A DNA stretch of 64,000 nt from Chloroflexota bacterium (GCA_019637815.1 JAHBUZ010000002.1:62001-126000); one strand, 5' to 3'; positions 8,982-18,327 are shown, counted from the first letter of the stretch. Translations and numbers: made by a program. The notes: generated from the sequence alone by a model not told the origin.

Positions 8982-10015
8982 GGGATGCGGCGGATCGCCT
9001 CCGCGGCGATGGGGTCCTCCGCGTACACCATCCACAGGACGCCATCGGACAGCAGCACGTCCACGGGCGGCACGGGCAGCGCGAAGGGATCGGGCGAGGC
9101 ATCGCTGAGCAGCCGGTCCGTGATCCGGGTCACCTCGTGGGCGCCGATGGTGCTGGTGGTCCGAGTGCCATCCGCGAGCTCCGGGAACCATGCGCCCACG
9201 ACCGCGTCCACGAGGGTCGACAGGTCGGTCGTGATGGCCCGCGTCGCGACCAGCTGGCCGAAGGACGTCTCGGTCGGGAACGTGCCAAGGGCGAACACCA
9301 GGTCCTCCAGCCCGACGCCCTGGGCACGGAGCGCGGCCTCCAGCTCGTTCGTCCCATTCGCGATGGCCGGATCCTCGACATCCAGGAACGCCGACAGCTC
9401 GCTCCCCGGGAAGCTCACCACGTCCACCTCCTCACCCGCCACGGCGGTGGGCATGAGCGCCTGGAGCGTCGGGTCGAGGAACACCGATGGCTCCGGCTCG
9501 GCGGTCGGTCCGGGGCGGGTCGGGATCGCATCGAGCCGGGGCAGGACGAGGCCGGCGAGCTGCGACAGCGCCGACCGTGCGTCGATGCCATCCGGCAGCG
9601 AGCCCCACGCCAGGAAGGTGAGCAGCAGGTCATCGTCGAGGTCGACGTAGAGCCACGGGTCGTCATCGAGGAAGTACGCGGGCCGGTCGCCCACCGTCAG
9701 GTCCTGGCCCTCGAACACCGAGCGGACATCGAAGTCGAGGTCCCCCAGGTCCCGGACGACGGTGAGGCTCACATCGCTCACGTTCGGGTCAGCGTTCCAG
9801 GAGCAGTCCGAGCTGCTCCCGGTTCCCACCGTGACCGCGATGCCGAGCGCGGCACCCACCTCCTCTGGTGTGAGGATGGAGCACATCGGGCTGGGTGTCG
9901 GCCCGGGCGCGGTGGTCTCGACGTCCTGGGCGACCACGCCCAGGGGCGCGCTCAGGATGGTGGCGGCGAGGGCCGTGGTGAGGATGCCGACGCGTGCGGT
10001 GAGCGGACGACCCAT
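8978..10015 (-). CDS. Secreted protein with a DUF3558-like N-terminal region (paralogue of the next gene)
   Basis: Unknown function. A signal peptide (ARVGILTTALAATILSAPLGVVAQ) is followed by a Thr/Pro spacer and a first domain of the pattern CSILTPEEVGAALG...DCSWN, in which two cysteines may form a disulfide. This resembles DUF3558-type actinobacterial surface proteins. A Pro-rich linker (TRPGPTAEPEP) leads to a second domain ending VLWMVYAEDPIAAEAIRRIP. Both domains and the ending recur in the adjacent gene at 10135, so the two are tandem duplicates that have diverged strongly. ATG 10015 was chosen because AGGAG lies 11-12 bases upstream and the signal peptide follows; ATG 10042 and 10075 are in-frame alternatives. 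Confidence 0.72.
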   Translation of the reverse strand: MGRPLTARVGILTTALAATILSAPLGVVAQDVETTAPGPTPSPMCSILTPEEVGAALGIAVTVGTGSSSDCSWNADPNVSDVSLTVVRDLGDLDFDVRSVFEGQDLTVGDRPAYFLDDDPWLYVDLDDDLLLTFLAWGSLPDGIDARSALSQLAGLVLPRLDAIPTRPGPTAEPEPSVFLDPTLQALMPTAVAGEEVDVVSFPGSELSAFLDVEDPAIANGTNELEAALRAQGVGLEDLVFALGTFPTETSFGQLVATRAITTDLSTLVDAVVGAWFPELADGTRTTSTIGAHEVTRITDRLLSDASPDPFALPVPPVDVLLSDGVLWMVYAEDPIAAEAIRRIP

Positions 10016-10134
10016 CTCGATCAGGGACTCCTCGCGGACCATGACGGTCTCGGTGGGACCCGAACGCGGGGCCACCGCCGCGCATCATACGGAGGCGGTC
10101 CGCTCTCCGCCGACACCCGCTGCCGGCGCGATCG

Positions 10135-11142
10135 TCAGGGCAGCTTCTGGAACACCTCGGTGAGGGCGGGCTCGGTGGCGTAGACGAGCCACATCACGTC
10201 CGCGTTGGTGTAGACATGCGTGGTCTGGCCGCTGACGGTCGCTGCGATGACGTCCTTGCCGGCGACCTGCACCCGCTCCTGCGTGACCTCCTGGCCACCC
10301 ACGAAGGCATCCAGCAGGTCCGGCCCGAAGGCCGCGATGTCCGATCCCGCGATCCGGATGGCGAAGATGCCGACGGACCCGTCCGTGGTGCCGCCGATGC
10401 CCACCGACAAGTCGTCGATGGTCTTGGCCTGCGCCTGGAGCACCTCCATGAAGGCCTGTGCCGTCGGGTCGTCCGGGTCCAGCTCGCCGTCGCTGCCGAC
10501 ACGCGTCTGGACCTCGACCACCACCCCGCCGATCTCGGTCGGGAAGAGCGCCTCGAGTGACGCATCACTCGCGGGCGACGCCGCGGGGCCCACGCTTGGA
10601 TCGGGCGCCTCGGAGCCACCGCCGAGCCGCGGGATGGTCAGCTCGGCGAGTGCGACGAGCGCGGCCTGCTTGTCCACGCCGTCGATGGGGTCCCCCACGA
10701 GCTGGAGGCTGAACAGGCCGCCGTCATCCAGCCCGAGGTACAGGAGGGTGCCCATCGCGTTCGGCAGGTAGACCGCGTCCCGACCAGCAGCCTGGAGATC
10801 GATCGCGCACGGGGTGTCGGAGGGTGCCCGATCCGCGGGGCACCACAGGTCCCGGATCTCGGCGACGGTGCCCGAGTCGAGGTCCGTGAACAGCGAGATG
10901 AATCGACCCGCCGGGAAGTCGCCATCGAAGCCGCAGTCGGTCGGGTCACCGGACATCAGCTGGAACGCTTCGCCGAACACGTCGGAGACCTCGTCCGCCG
11001 AGAGGATGCCGCAGGGCTCGACCGGCTCCGGCGACCAGGCCGCGTCGGTCGGGTCCTGGGCGACCGCGGTCCCCGCCAGCGTCGCCGCCAGCACGACCGT
11101 GACACCGGCCACGCGCGCGGCTCGGCGGAGATGGGAGGACAT
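10135..11142 (-). CDS. Secreted protein, tandem paralogue of the downstream gene
   Basis: A 335-residue protein with signal peptide (RRAARVAGVTVVLAATLAGTAVAQ), a first domain beginning CGILSADEVSDVFG with a later DCGFDG, a linker rich in Ser and Pro (SEAPDPSVGPAASPASD), and a second domain ending VMWLVYATEPALTEVFQKLP. The layout, the cysteine positions and the final motif match the gene at 8978. No enzyme or binding motif is recognisable; a cell-surface role is inferred only from the signal peptide. It lies about 120 bp upstream of its paralogue, in the same direction, and is divergent from guanine deaminase at 11218 with a 75 bp gap between them. Confidence 0.75.
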   Translation of the reverse strand: MSSHLRRAARVAGVTVVLAATLAGTAVAQDPTDAAWSPEPVEPCGILSADEVSDVFGEAFQLMSGDPTDCGFDGDFPAGRFISLFTDLDSGTVAEIRDLWCPADRAPSDTPCAIDLQAAGRDAVYLPNAMGTLLYLGLDDGGLFSLQLVGDPIDGVDKQAALVALAELTIPRLGGGSEAPDPSVGPAASPASDASLEALFPTEIGGVVVEVQTRVGSDGELDPDDPTAQAFMEVLQAQAKTIDDLSVGIGGTTDGSVGIFAIRIAGSDIAAFGPDLLDAFVGGQEVTQERVQVAGKDVIAATVSGQTTHVYTNADVMWLVYATEPALTEVFQKLP

Positions 11143-11217
11143 CTAGGGGCACCTCGAGTGCGGATCCTCGCTGATGACGGGCCGGAGGACCTGGGGCGGC
11201 CTCATGATAGGGCCGCC

Positions 11218-12561
11218 ATGTCCCCTGCCACACCCCTCCCGTCGCTGCCATCCCGACCACCCTGGCGACTGCGGGCCCGCCTGCTCACACCGCTCGCGGC
11301 AGGCGGCACGCGGTACGAGACGGACGCGCTCGTGACGGTGGACGCGGCGGGCCGCCTCGCGGCCGTGGCGTCGTGGCCAGCGGGCGGCATGATGGAGCCG
11401 GTCATCGACCTGCGCCCCCTCGTGCTGCTGCCGGGCATGGTCGACCTGCATATCCATCTGCCCCAGGTGCCCGCCGCCGGGATCGGCGCCGGTCTCGACC
11501 TGCTGACCTGGCTGGAGCGCCACATCTTCGAGCGCGAGCGACGCTTCCGGGCGCCGGTCGCCGAGCAGCAGGTACCCGAGGTGCTGCGCGCGATGGCTGC
11601 AGCGGGCACGACTTCCTTCCTCGCCTATGGCGCGGTCTGGGCGGACAGCACGGACGCGGCATTCCGGGCCGCGGAGGCGCACGGCATCCGGGCCGCCATC
11701 GGCGCGGTGATGATGGATCGGCGCAGCTACGACGACGAGACCCCGCCAGGCGAGCGCATGGACCGGGCGCTGACCGATGCCGAGACGCTCATCGCGCGCT
11801 GGGATGGCGCCGACGATGGACGGCTGCGGTACGCGGTGACCCCTCGGTTCGCGGTCAGCTGCACCGCGGAGCTGCTGCGGGACTCGGCGGCGCTCGCGGC
11901 CCGCACGGGCGTGCTGTGGCAGACCCACGTATCCGAGGACGCTGGCGAGATGGAGGCCGTCCGCGACCTGTTCCCGGAGGCGCGTGACTACCTGGATGTC
12001 TATGACCGCGCCGGCGCGCTCGGTCCGCGCACGATCCTTGCCCATGCGATCCATTGCTCGGAGCGGGAGGTGGACCGACTCGTGGAGAGTGGCACGCGGA
12101 CCGCGCATTGCCCGGTCTCCAACCTGTTCATCTCGAGCGGTGTGATGCCCCTCGTCGACCGACTGGAGGCGGGTGCCATCACGGGTCTCGGCTCGGACGT
12201 GGCAGGCTCACCGGAGCTGTCCGTGTTCGCCCAGATGCGGACCGGCTTCTACGCCGCGAATGCGCGTCGCGTGGCGCTCGGCGACCCACGGCCGGCGCCC
12301 GATCCGCTGACGTTCCTGCGGCTGGGCACGTACGAGGGGGCGCGGGCGCTCGGGCAGGACGCGCTGACCGGATCGATCGAGCCGGGCCGCGAGGCGGACC
12401 TCATCGCGGTCGACCCACGGCTGACCCTGCCACCTGGCGGCGAGGATACCGACGACCCGCTCCAGCTGATGGGCCGGCTCATCTTCCGGGAGCGGCCGGG
12501 CATGGTGCGCGCCGCGTGGGTCCGGGGCCGGCTGCTGCCATCGACGGAGGAGGCATCGTGA
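11218..12561 (+). CDS. guaD: Guanine deaminase-like amidohydrolase
   Basis: Probably hydrolyses guanine to xanthine and ammonia, feeding the xanthine dehydrogenase downstream. The 447-residue protein has the features of the amidohydrolase superfamily in order. These are the metal motif PGMVDLHIHLPQ (the HxHxPQ form is characteristic of guanine deaminases), a His in QTHVSED, HAIHCS with the proton-shuttle His/Cys region, CPVSNLFIS, and the metal Asp in GLGSDVAGSPELS. ATG 11218 is the first codon of the conserved region and has no strong ribosome binding site. The stop overlaps the GTG of the next gene (GTGA). 8-Oxoguanine deaminase or another aminopurine or triazine hydrolase is possible, but the purine context favours guanine. 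Confidence 0.82.
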   Translation: MSPATPLPSLPSRPPWRLRARLLTPLAAGGTRYETDALVTVDAAGRLAAVASWPAGGMMEPVIDLRPLVLLPGMVDLHIHLPQVPAAGIGAGLDLLTWLERHIFERERRFRAPVAEQQVPEVLRAMAAAGTTSFLAYGAVWADSTDAAFRAAEAHGIRAAIGAVMMDRRSYDDETPPGERMDRALTDAETLIARWDGADDGRLRYAVTPRFAVSCTAELLRDSAALAARTGVLWQTHVSEDAGEMEAVRDLFPEARDYLDVYDRAGALGPRTILAHAIHCSEREVDRLVESGTRTAHCPVSNLFISSGVMPLVDRLEAGAITGLGSDVAGSPELSVFAQMRTGFYAANARRVALGDPRPAPDPLTFLRLGTYEGARALGQDALTGSIEPGREADLIAVDPRLTLPPGGEDTDDPLQLMGRLIFRERPGMVRAAWVRGRLLPSTEEAS

Positions 12562-14159
12562 GTCCGTTCGACGTGCTCATCGAGGGCGGGACCGTGGTGG
12601 ATGGCACGGGGGCGGCCGGCTTCCGCGCGGCGGTCGCGATCCGTGGTGACCAGCTGTGGGTGCTGCGAGGGGACGTCTCGGCCGTCCTGGCGGGCCAGCG
12701 CATCGATGCCACCGGGCTGGTCGTCGCGCCCGGTTTCATCGACCTCCACTCCCATTCGGGGCTGATGATCCTCGCCGAGCCGCGACACGAGCCCAAGGTG
12801 CGCCAGGGGGTCACGACGGAGGTCATCGGCGTCGACGGCAACAGCTACGCGCCCTTCCGATCCCGAGCGGACCTGCTCGCGTTCGCGCGCCTGAACGCGG
12901 GACTCGACGGGCTGCCGGATGGCGTCGACCTCGACTGGGGCTCCACCGACAGCTATCTCCGGCGCCTCGACCGCCACGTGAGCGTCAACCTCGCGTTCCT
13001 GGTGGGCAACTCCGCGTTGCGCATCGAGGCGCTCGGCTGGGAGGACGTGCCGGCCGACGCGGCAGCGCTCGACCGGATGCGCGGCTGGCTCCGGGAATCG
13101 ATGGAGGAGGGCGCCTTCGGGGTGTCGTCCGGGCTGGACTATCCACCAGGCGCCTTCGCGTCCACGGACGAGCTGGCGGCGCTCACCGCGGAGGCGGCAT
13201 CGCTCGGTGGCATCTATCACACGCACGTGCGCTATCCGCTGGGCGACGGGTTCCTCGATCCGTTCCGGGAGGCCATCGAGATCGGTCGGCGGGGCGGTGG
13301 TCCGGTGCACATCACGCACTTCTATCGACGCGCTACGGCACCCGGTCCCGCGGAGCACATGATCGGCCTCGTGGAGGACGCTCGGGCCGAGGGTCTCGAT
13401 GTCACCTGGGACACCTATCCGTACGAATGGGCGAGCACACGATTGCTCATCATGCTGCCACCCTGGGTCCAGGCCGGCGGACCGGAGCCGCTCCTGGAGC
13501 GGCTCGCCGACCCTGCCATCCGGGAGCGGCTGCGCGACGAGCTTGCGGTGCGGGGCCGCGCGTATGCGGGTCGGACGCCTTGGGACGACCTGCGCCTGGG
13601 CGCGTTGCGGACCGACCGATATCGCGAGTGGGAGGGCCGGACGCTCGGGGAGCTGATGGCAGCTTCCGGCCAGGACGCCGTGGATGCCGCATGCGACCTG
13701 CTGATCGCGGAGGACCTGCGGGCGAACCAGGTGACCCCCGGACCGGCCCATGGGAGCCTCGGCCCGTTCCTGGCGCACCCGGTGTCCATGGTGGGCACCG
13801 ACTCCACGTTCATCGGTGAGAAGCCGTCCCCGCGCACCTGGGGATCGTTTCCGCGGGTGCTGGGCGAGTTCGTGCGGGAGCAGCGGCTCATGGGTCTCGA
13901 GGAGGCCGTGCGCAAGATGACCTCCGCGCCCGCGGCTCGACTCGGCCTTCCCGATCGGGGTCTGCTCCGGGACGGGATGCGTGCGGACCTCGTGCTGTTC
14001 GACCCGGCGACGATCGCCTCCACGGCGACCTACGAGGCACCTCGCTCGTACCCGGTGGGCATCCCGTGGGTCATCGTCAACGGGCAGGTGGTGGTGGAGC
14101 AGGGCCACCACACCGGAGCGCTGCCGGGGCGAGCGCTCCGCCGGGGTCACACGGACTGA
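12558..14159 (+). CDS. Amidohydrolase of the N-acyl-D-amino-acid deacylase family
   Basis: A 533-residue metal-dependent hydrolase. Visible motifs are APGFIDLHSHSG (metal ligands HxH), RQGVTTEVIG, THVRYPL and HITHFYR (metal histidines), and VGTDSTFIG (catalytic Asp). In characterised D-aminoacylases a metal-bridging cysteine follows the QGVTT stretch; here that place reads VDGNSYAP with no cysteine, so the substrate or the metal centre may differ. GTG 12558 overlaps the stop of guanine deaminase, so the two are translated together. A role on an imide or ureido intermediate of purine or pyrimidine breakdown is an inference from context; D-amino-acid deacylation remains possible. Confidence 0.82.
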   Translation: MSPFDVLIEGGTVVDGTGAAGFRAAVAIRGDQLWVLRGDVSAVLAGQRIDATGLVVAPGFIDLHSHSGLMILAEPRHEPKVRQGVTTEVIGVDGNSYAPFRSRADLLAFARLNAGLDGLPDGVDLDWGSTDSYLRRLDRHVSVNLAFLVGNSALRIEALGWEDVPADAAALDRMRGWLRESMEEGAFGVSSGLDYPPGAFASTDELAALTAEAASLGGIYHTHVRYPLGDGFLDPFREAIEIGRRGGGPVHITHFYRRATAPGPAEHMIGLVEDARAEGLDVTWDTYPYEWASTRLLIMLPPWVQAGGPEPLLERLADPAIRERLRDELAVRGRAYAGRTPWDDLRLGALRTDRYREWEGRTLGELMAASGQDAVDAACDLLIAEDLRANQVTPGPAHGSLGPFLAHPVSMVGTDSTFIGEKPSPRTWGSFPRVLGEFVREQRLMGLEEAVRKMTSAPAARLGLPDRGLLRDGMRADLVLFDPATIASTATYEAPRSYPVGIPWVIVNGQVVVEQGHHTGALPGRALRRGHTD

Positions 14160-14237
14160 CCTGCCCGGCGACGACCGTGTTCGACCGACGCACGGTCGGT
14201 CGGAAGGCACCCATCGGTCAGGGTGCTCCTCCGTTGG

Positions 14238-15272
14238 TCAGGGTCGGATCACCGTCTTGATGACGCCCTCGTGGCGACGCACCACCCGATCGATCGCGGC
14301 ACCGATGCCATCGAGCGGGGCGGTGTGCGTGATGATCGGCCCGGTGTCCACGATGCCGCGGGCCAGCAGCTCGATCGTGCGGGGCCACTGGAACGGGTAC
14401 CAGAGCGAGAACCGGATCGTTCGTTCCTGCACCAGGCTGGCGAGCATCGGGACACGGACCGCGTCGTCGGGTCCCGTGACCGCCATGTAGACGATGGTCG
14501 ATCCGGGTGCCGAGACCTCCAGCGCCTGCTGGTTCGCGGCCATCGAGGGGGTCGCCACGATCACCCGGTCGGCCAGACGGCCGTCGGTCACGTCCCGGAG
14601 TCGTTCCACGAGGTCCTCGCCGGCCTCGAGCACGACCTCGGCACCGAGCTGTCGGGCGACCTCCAGGCGCGAGCCCTGCGTCCCCACGACGGCGACCCGG
14701 GCGCCGGCGTGCCGCAACAGCTGGATCAGCGCGAGCCCCACCGGACCCGGTCCGTACACGACCGCCAGGTCACCGGGCCGGACCTCGGCCTTGCGGACGG
14801 CATTGACCGCGGCCGCCAGCATCTCCACGAACGCACCCTGCTCGTCGGTCAGGGTGTCCGGCAGCCGGTACGCATGGGCCGCCCTGGTCCTCGCAAGCTG
14901 TGCGAAGCCGCCGTTCGTGGTGACACCCAGGACGGCCAGGTTCGCGCACGCCTGCGGGCGCCCGGCGCGACACGGATCACAGGCGCCACAGCTCTGGATG
15001 GGACAGACCGCGACCCGGTCACCTTCGCGCAGGCCGGAGGACCCCGCGATCGTGCCGAGCGCCACGATCCTCCCCGCGAGCTCGTGTCCGAGGATGAGCG
15101 GGCCGGTGCCATCGGCGGTCCCGACCGGGCTCTTCCCCGTGTAGTACTCGACATCCGAGCCGCAGAAGCCGCACGCCGTGACCTCCACCAGCACCTCGTC
15201 CGCCGCGATCACCGGCTCCGGGACGTCCTCGACCCGGATGTCATGGGGCCCGTGGAAGACGGCTGCTCGCAT
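14238..15272 (-). CDS. Zinc-binding alcohol/polyol dehydrogenase (MDR)
   Basis: A 344-residue dehydrogenase with all zinc sites intact: catalytic ACGFCGSD and GHELAG, and the structural lobe CGACDPCRAGRPQAC near residues 93-107. The Rossmann motif VYGPGPVGLALIQ follows at about residue 167. It resembles sorbitol, threonine or galactitol dehydrogenases. ATG 15272 has AAGGAG 11 bases upstream. It is divergent from xanthine dehydrogenase (207 bp apart) and convergent with the amidohydrolase. No direct purine role is evident, so it may simply be a neighbour. The very long antisense frame through this region is a by-product of high GC and is not a gene. Confidence 0.87.
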   Translation of the reverse strand: MRAAVFHGPHDIRVEDVPEPVIAADEVLVEVTACGFCGSDVEYYTGKSPVGTADGTGPLILGHELAGRIVALGTIAGSSGLREGDRVAVCPIQSCGACDPCRAGRPQACANLAVLGVTTNGGFAQLARTRAAHAYRLPDTLTDEQGAFVEMLAAAVNAVRKAEVRPGDLAVVYGPGPVGLALIQLLRHAGARVAVVGTQGSRLEVARQLGAEVVLEAGEDLVERLRDVTDGRLADRVIVATPSMAANQQALEVSAPGSTIVYMAVTGPDDAVRVPMLASLVQERTIRFSLWYPFQWPRTIELLARGIVDTGPIITHTAPLDGIGAAIDRVVRRHEGVIKTVIRP

Positions 15273-15479
15273 CGGGCTGCTCACTCCTTCGCGTGGATCG
15301 TGGGTGGGTTCGAGCCACCGCGATCGGGTCCGAGCCGGCGACGCGATGAGTATGTCAGCCGCCGGACCGTGTTCGGGCCACGGCACCGCGTGGGGCCACT
15401 CGACCGTCTGCGGGCCACCGGGCCGTGGGGTGCCACGCCGGTTGACGAGCGGGCCGTCGATCGCCACCCTTCGCGGATC

Positions 15480-17792
15480 ATGCGCACCTTGACGCCCCCG
15501 GACCGAGCCGCGGCGACCGCACCGGTCGCGGACCCCCCGCTCACCGTGCCCGAGCCGGTCATCATCCCGCCCGACGGGGCCACGCCGGGTGCCGCTCGCC
15601 CCCTGCCGCTCCGGCGTGAGGGTCCCGAGAAGCTCACCGGGACGGCCGTCTATGTCGATGACATGGTGGTGCCGGGTGCCTGGTATGGCGCGACCATCCG
15701 CTCCACCGATGCCCACGCGCGGTTCCTGGGCCTGGAGCTGGACGATGCCTTCGACTGGTCGCAGGTCGTGGTGGTGACGGCCGTGGACATCCCGGGCGAG
15801 AACACCATCGCCTCGATCAAGCGCGACCAGCCGGTCCTCGTGGCCGAGGAGATCCGGCACCACGCGGAAGCCGTGGCGCTGCTGGCGGCGCCGGACCGGC
15901 GGATCCTGCGCGCGGCGAAGCGCGCCGTCCGAGTGCGCACGGAGCCCTTGCCGGCGGTGTTCGACCCGCTCGGGTCGGACCACGAGTTCGCCCGCTACGA
16001 GGTCGCCCGCGGGGATGTGGACGCGGCGATGGCCGCCGCCGATCTCGTCATCGAGGGCACCTATCGCGTCGGCCACCAGGAGCAGCTGTACATCGAGAAC
16101 CAGGGCATGATCGCCGTCCCCCGGGACGACGGCGGCGTCACCGTGTACGGCTCGCTCCAGTGTCCGTACTACGTGCAGCCGGCGCTCCGCCGGGCACTCG
16201 CCCTCAGCGAGTCCCAGGCGGTGGTGATTCAGACCGAGACCGGTGGCGGGTTCGGCGGCAAGGAGGAGTACCCGTCCATCGTGGCGGTCCATGCTGCGCT
16301 CCTCGCGCGGGCCGCCGGCCATCCCGTGCGCATGATCTATGACCGCCACGAGGACATCGCGTCGACCACCAAGCGCCACCCGGCGATCGTGCGCTACCGG
16401 ACGGGCGTGCGGCGGGATGGGACGCTGGTCGCCCAGGACGTGGACATCGTCATGGACGGGGGGGCGTACTGCACCCTCACGCCGGTCGTGCTCTCCCGCG
16501 GCGTCCTCCACGCGGGCGGCCCGTACGAGTGTCCGAACGTGCGCATCCGGGGTCGCGCGATGGCCACCAACACGCCACCCAACGGTGCGTTCCGGGGGTT
16601 CGGCGCACCCCAGACCGAGTTCGCGGCGGAGATGCAGGCCAACCGGGTCGCGGACGCGCTCGGGGTCTCGCCGCTCGAGCTGCGCCGCCGGTGGGTGTAC
16701 CAGCCCGGTGGCATCACGCCCACCGGCCAGGTGCTCCGGGACAGCGTGGCAGGGCTGGAGGTCCTGGACCGCGCCGCCGAGGCCGCGGAGCTGGAGCGGG
16801 TCCGGGAGCGGACGGCGGCCCAGCGCACGGCAGCGCGTGGCACGCGGCCGGCGACGGCGCATGGCATCGGACTCGCGCTCGCGTGGCATGGTGCCGGGTT
16901 CACGGGCAGCGGCGAGGTCCATCTCGCGAGCGTGGTCCAGGTGGATCTCGAGACGGGCGGCCGACCGATCATCCGGATCGCGTCGACGGAGATGGGCCAG
17001 GGCACGAAGACGATCTTCCCGCAGCTCGTCGCCGCGGAGCTGGGACTCTCGGAGGACGAGGTGGACCTGGCGCCGGTGGACACCTCGCAGGTGCCGGACA
17101 GCGGACCGACCGTGGCGTCGCGCACCGCGATGGTCGTGGGGGGCCTCGTCGTCCAGGCGGCACGACGACTCCGGGACCAGGTGGAGACCGCCACCGGGCG
17201 TCCGTTCGCGGCGTCGGCCGCCGACTTCGTCCGGGACCACGGACCGCTGCGCGTCGAGCAGCGCTTCGAGCCCTATCCCGGCGAGCCGTTCGATGACGCG
17301 ACCTACACAGGCGATGCCTACCCGGCCTTCGGGTGGGCCGCGGCGGTGGCCGAGGTGGACGTGGACCTGGACACGGGTGAGGTGGCGGTCCGGTCGGTCG
17401 TCGCCGCGGATGACGTGGGCCGGGTGATCCATCCGCTGCTCGCGGCCGGCCAGGTGGAAGGCGGCACGCTCCAGGCCGTGGGCTACGCGACCATCGAGGA
17501 GATCAAGCTCCAGGATGGCCGCTATCTCAACGACCGCCTGGCGACCTACCTCATCCCCACGGCGCTCGATGCGCCACGCATCGAGGCGATTCTCGTGGAA
17601 GCGCCCTTCGAGGGTGTGCCGCACGGCGCCAAGGGCGTAGGCGAGCTGCCCATGGACGTGGGGGCGCCCGCGGTGGTCGCCGCCATCCACGATGCGACGG
17701 GGGTCTGGATCCACGACCTGCCGGCGACGCCGGAACGGATCCTGGCCGCGCTCGTCGGCGCCGACCAGGCCGCCGATGGGGCTCCGGCGTGA
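15480..17792 (+). CDS. xdhA: Xanthine dehydrogenase, molybdenum-binding subunit
   Basis: The catalytic subunit that hydroxylates hypoxanthine and xanthine to urate at a molybdopterin centre. The protein has 770 residues, normal for the family. Motifs in order: TGTAVYVDDM near the N-terminus, ENQGMIAVP, ETGGGFGGKEEYPS (cofactor loop), GAFRGFGAPQ (the FRGFG form seen in xanthine dehydrogenases rather than the AYRGAGR form of CO dehydrogenase), EMGQGTKT, and KGVGELPM with the catalytic glutamate. ATG 15480 lacks a clear ribosome binding site, and the first 35 residues are Pro/Ala-rich and poorly conserved, so a start at GTG 15548 is conceivable. The stop overlaps the start of the iron-sulfur subunit. 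Confidence 0.92.
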   Translation: MRTLTPPDRAAATAPVADPPLTVPEPVIIPPDGATPGAARPLPLRREGPEKLTGTAVYVDDMVVPGAWYGATIRSTDAHARFLGLELDDAFDWSQVVVVTAVDIPGENTIASIKRDQPVLVAEEIRHHAEAVALLAAPDRRILRAAKRAVRVRTEPLPAVFDPLGSDHEFARYEVARGDVDAAMAAADLVIEGTYRVGHQEQLYIENQGMIAVPRDDGGVTVYGSLQCPYYVQPALRRALALSESQAVVIQTETGGGFGGKEEYPSIVAVHAALLARAAGHPVRMIYDRHEDIASTTKRHPAIVRYRTGVRRDGTLVAQDVDIVMDGGAYCTLTPVVLSRGVLHAGGPYECPNVRIRGRAMATNTPPNGAFRGFGAPQTEFAAEMQANRVADALGVSPLELRRRWVYQPGGITPTGQVLRDSVAGLEVLDRAAEAAELERVRERTAAQRTAARGTRPATAHGIGLALAWHGAGFTGSGEVHLASVVQVDLETGGRPIIRIASTEMGQGTKTIFPQLVAAELGLSEDEVDLAPVDTSQVPDSGPTVASRTAMVVGGLVVQAARRLRDQVETATGRPFAASAADFVRDHGPLRVEQRFEPYPGEPFDDATYTGDAYPAFGWAAAVAEVDVDLDTGEVAVRSVVAADDVGRVIHPLLAAGQVEGGTLQAVGYATIEEIKLQDGRYLNDRLATYLIPTALDAPRIEAILVEAPFEGVPHGAKGVGELPMDVGAPAVVAAIHDATGVWIHDLPATPERILAALVGADQAADGAPA

Positions 17793-18253
17793 GCATCCGC
17801 TGCCGCGTGAACGGGGAGCCCGTGGAGCTGGAGGTGCCGGGCATGCGCCGCCTGCTCGACGCCCTGCGCGAGGACCTCCGACTCACCGGCACCAAGGAGG
17901 GCTGTGGCGAGGGGGAGTGCGGCGCCTGCTCCGTGCTCCTCGACGGGCTCGTGGTGGATGCGTGTCTCGTGCCCATGTGCCAGGTGGAGGGCGCGGACAT
18001 CCGGACGGTGGAGGGGCTGGCGGAGACGGACGGACGACTCTCGGCCCTCCAGCGCTCGTTCCTCGAGCGGGGCGGCGCGCAGTGCGGCATCTGCACGCCG
18101 GGCATGCTGATGGCGGCACAGGCGTACCTCGAGGCGGGTGGCGGACCGGAGGACGAGGCGATCCGGGAGGCGATCGCGGGGAACCTGTGTCGCTGCACCG
18201 GGTACACCCGCATCATCGAGTCCATCGCTGCCGTGGCCGATGCGCCAGGGTGA
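17789..18253 (+). CDS. Xanthine dehydrogenase, [2Fe-2S] subunit
   Basis: A small electron-transfer subunit of 154 residues that carries two [2Fe-2S] clusters between the molybdenum centre and FAD. The first cluster motif is CGEGECGAC followed by a later Cys (DACLVPMC). The second is CGICTPG with CRCTGY. Length and motif spacing are those of the xanthine dehydrogenase/CO dehydrogenase small subunits. Start GTG 17789 overlaps the stop of the molybdenum subunit by four bases, so the two are translationally coupled. The FAD subunit, which normally adjoins it, is separated by a VapBC pair (18328-18983). Confidence 0.93.
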   Translation: MSIRCRVNGEPVELEVPGMRRLLDALREDLRLTGTKEGCGEGECGACSVLLDGLVVDACLVPMCQVEGADIRTVEGLAETDGRLSALQRSFLERGGAQCGICTPGMLMAAQAYLEAGGGPEDEAIREAIAGNLCRCTGYTRIIESIAAVADAPG

Positions 18254-18292
18254 TCGCGGCGGCTCCGGCGGTCCGTGCGCTGCCTCTGGTCC

Positions 18293-18321
18293 TTGACGGT
18301 ATGCATGGGCATTCATATCAT
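18293..18321 (+). promoter_or_regulatory. Near-consensus promoter of vapBC, giving a leaderless transcript
   Basis: A -35 box TTGACG (18293-18298) and a -10 box TATCAT (18316-18321) are separated by exactly 17 bp. The ATG of vapB at 18328 begins 7 bases after the -10 box, about where transcription should start, so the mRNA would have no leader. No Shine-Dalgarno sequence precedes this ATG, which agrees. Confidence 0.65.
18301..18316. promoter_or_regulatory. Inverted repeat in the vapBC promoter, probable VapB operator
   Basis: The arms ATGNATG and CATNCAT (ATGCATG, two-base centre, CATTCAT) form a 16-bp palindrome with one mismatched pair. It fills the spacer between the -35 and -10 boxes. 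AbrB-type antitoxins bind such repeats to repress their own operon, so autoregulation by VapB/VapBC is the natural reading. Confidence 0.55.
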
Positions 18322-18327
18322 CGCGGT

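Noticed and set aside
14238..17714. Very long minus-strand frame opposite xanthine dehydrogenase and into the MDR gene
   Set aside because: It is the mirror of high third-position GC in the real plus-strand genes. Only its last 344 codons (from 15272) encode a recognisable protein; the rest is Arg/His-rich without family motifs.
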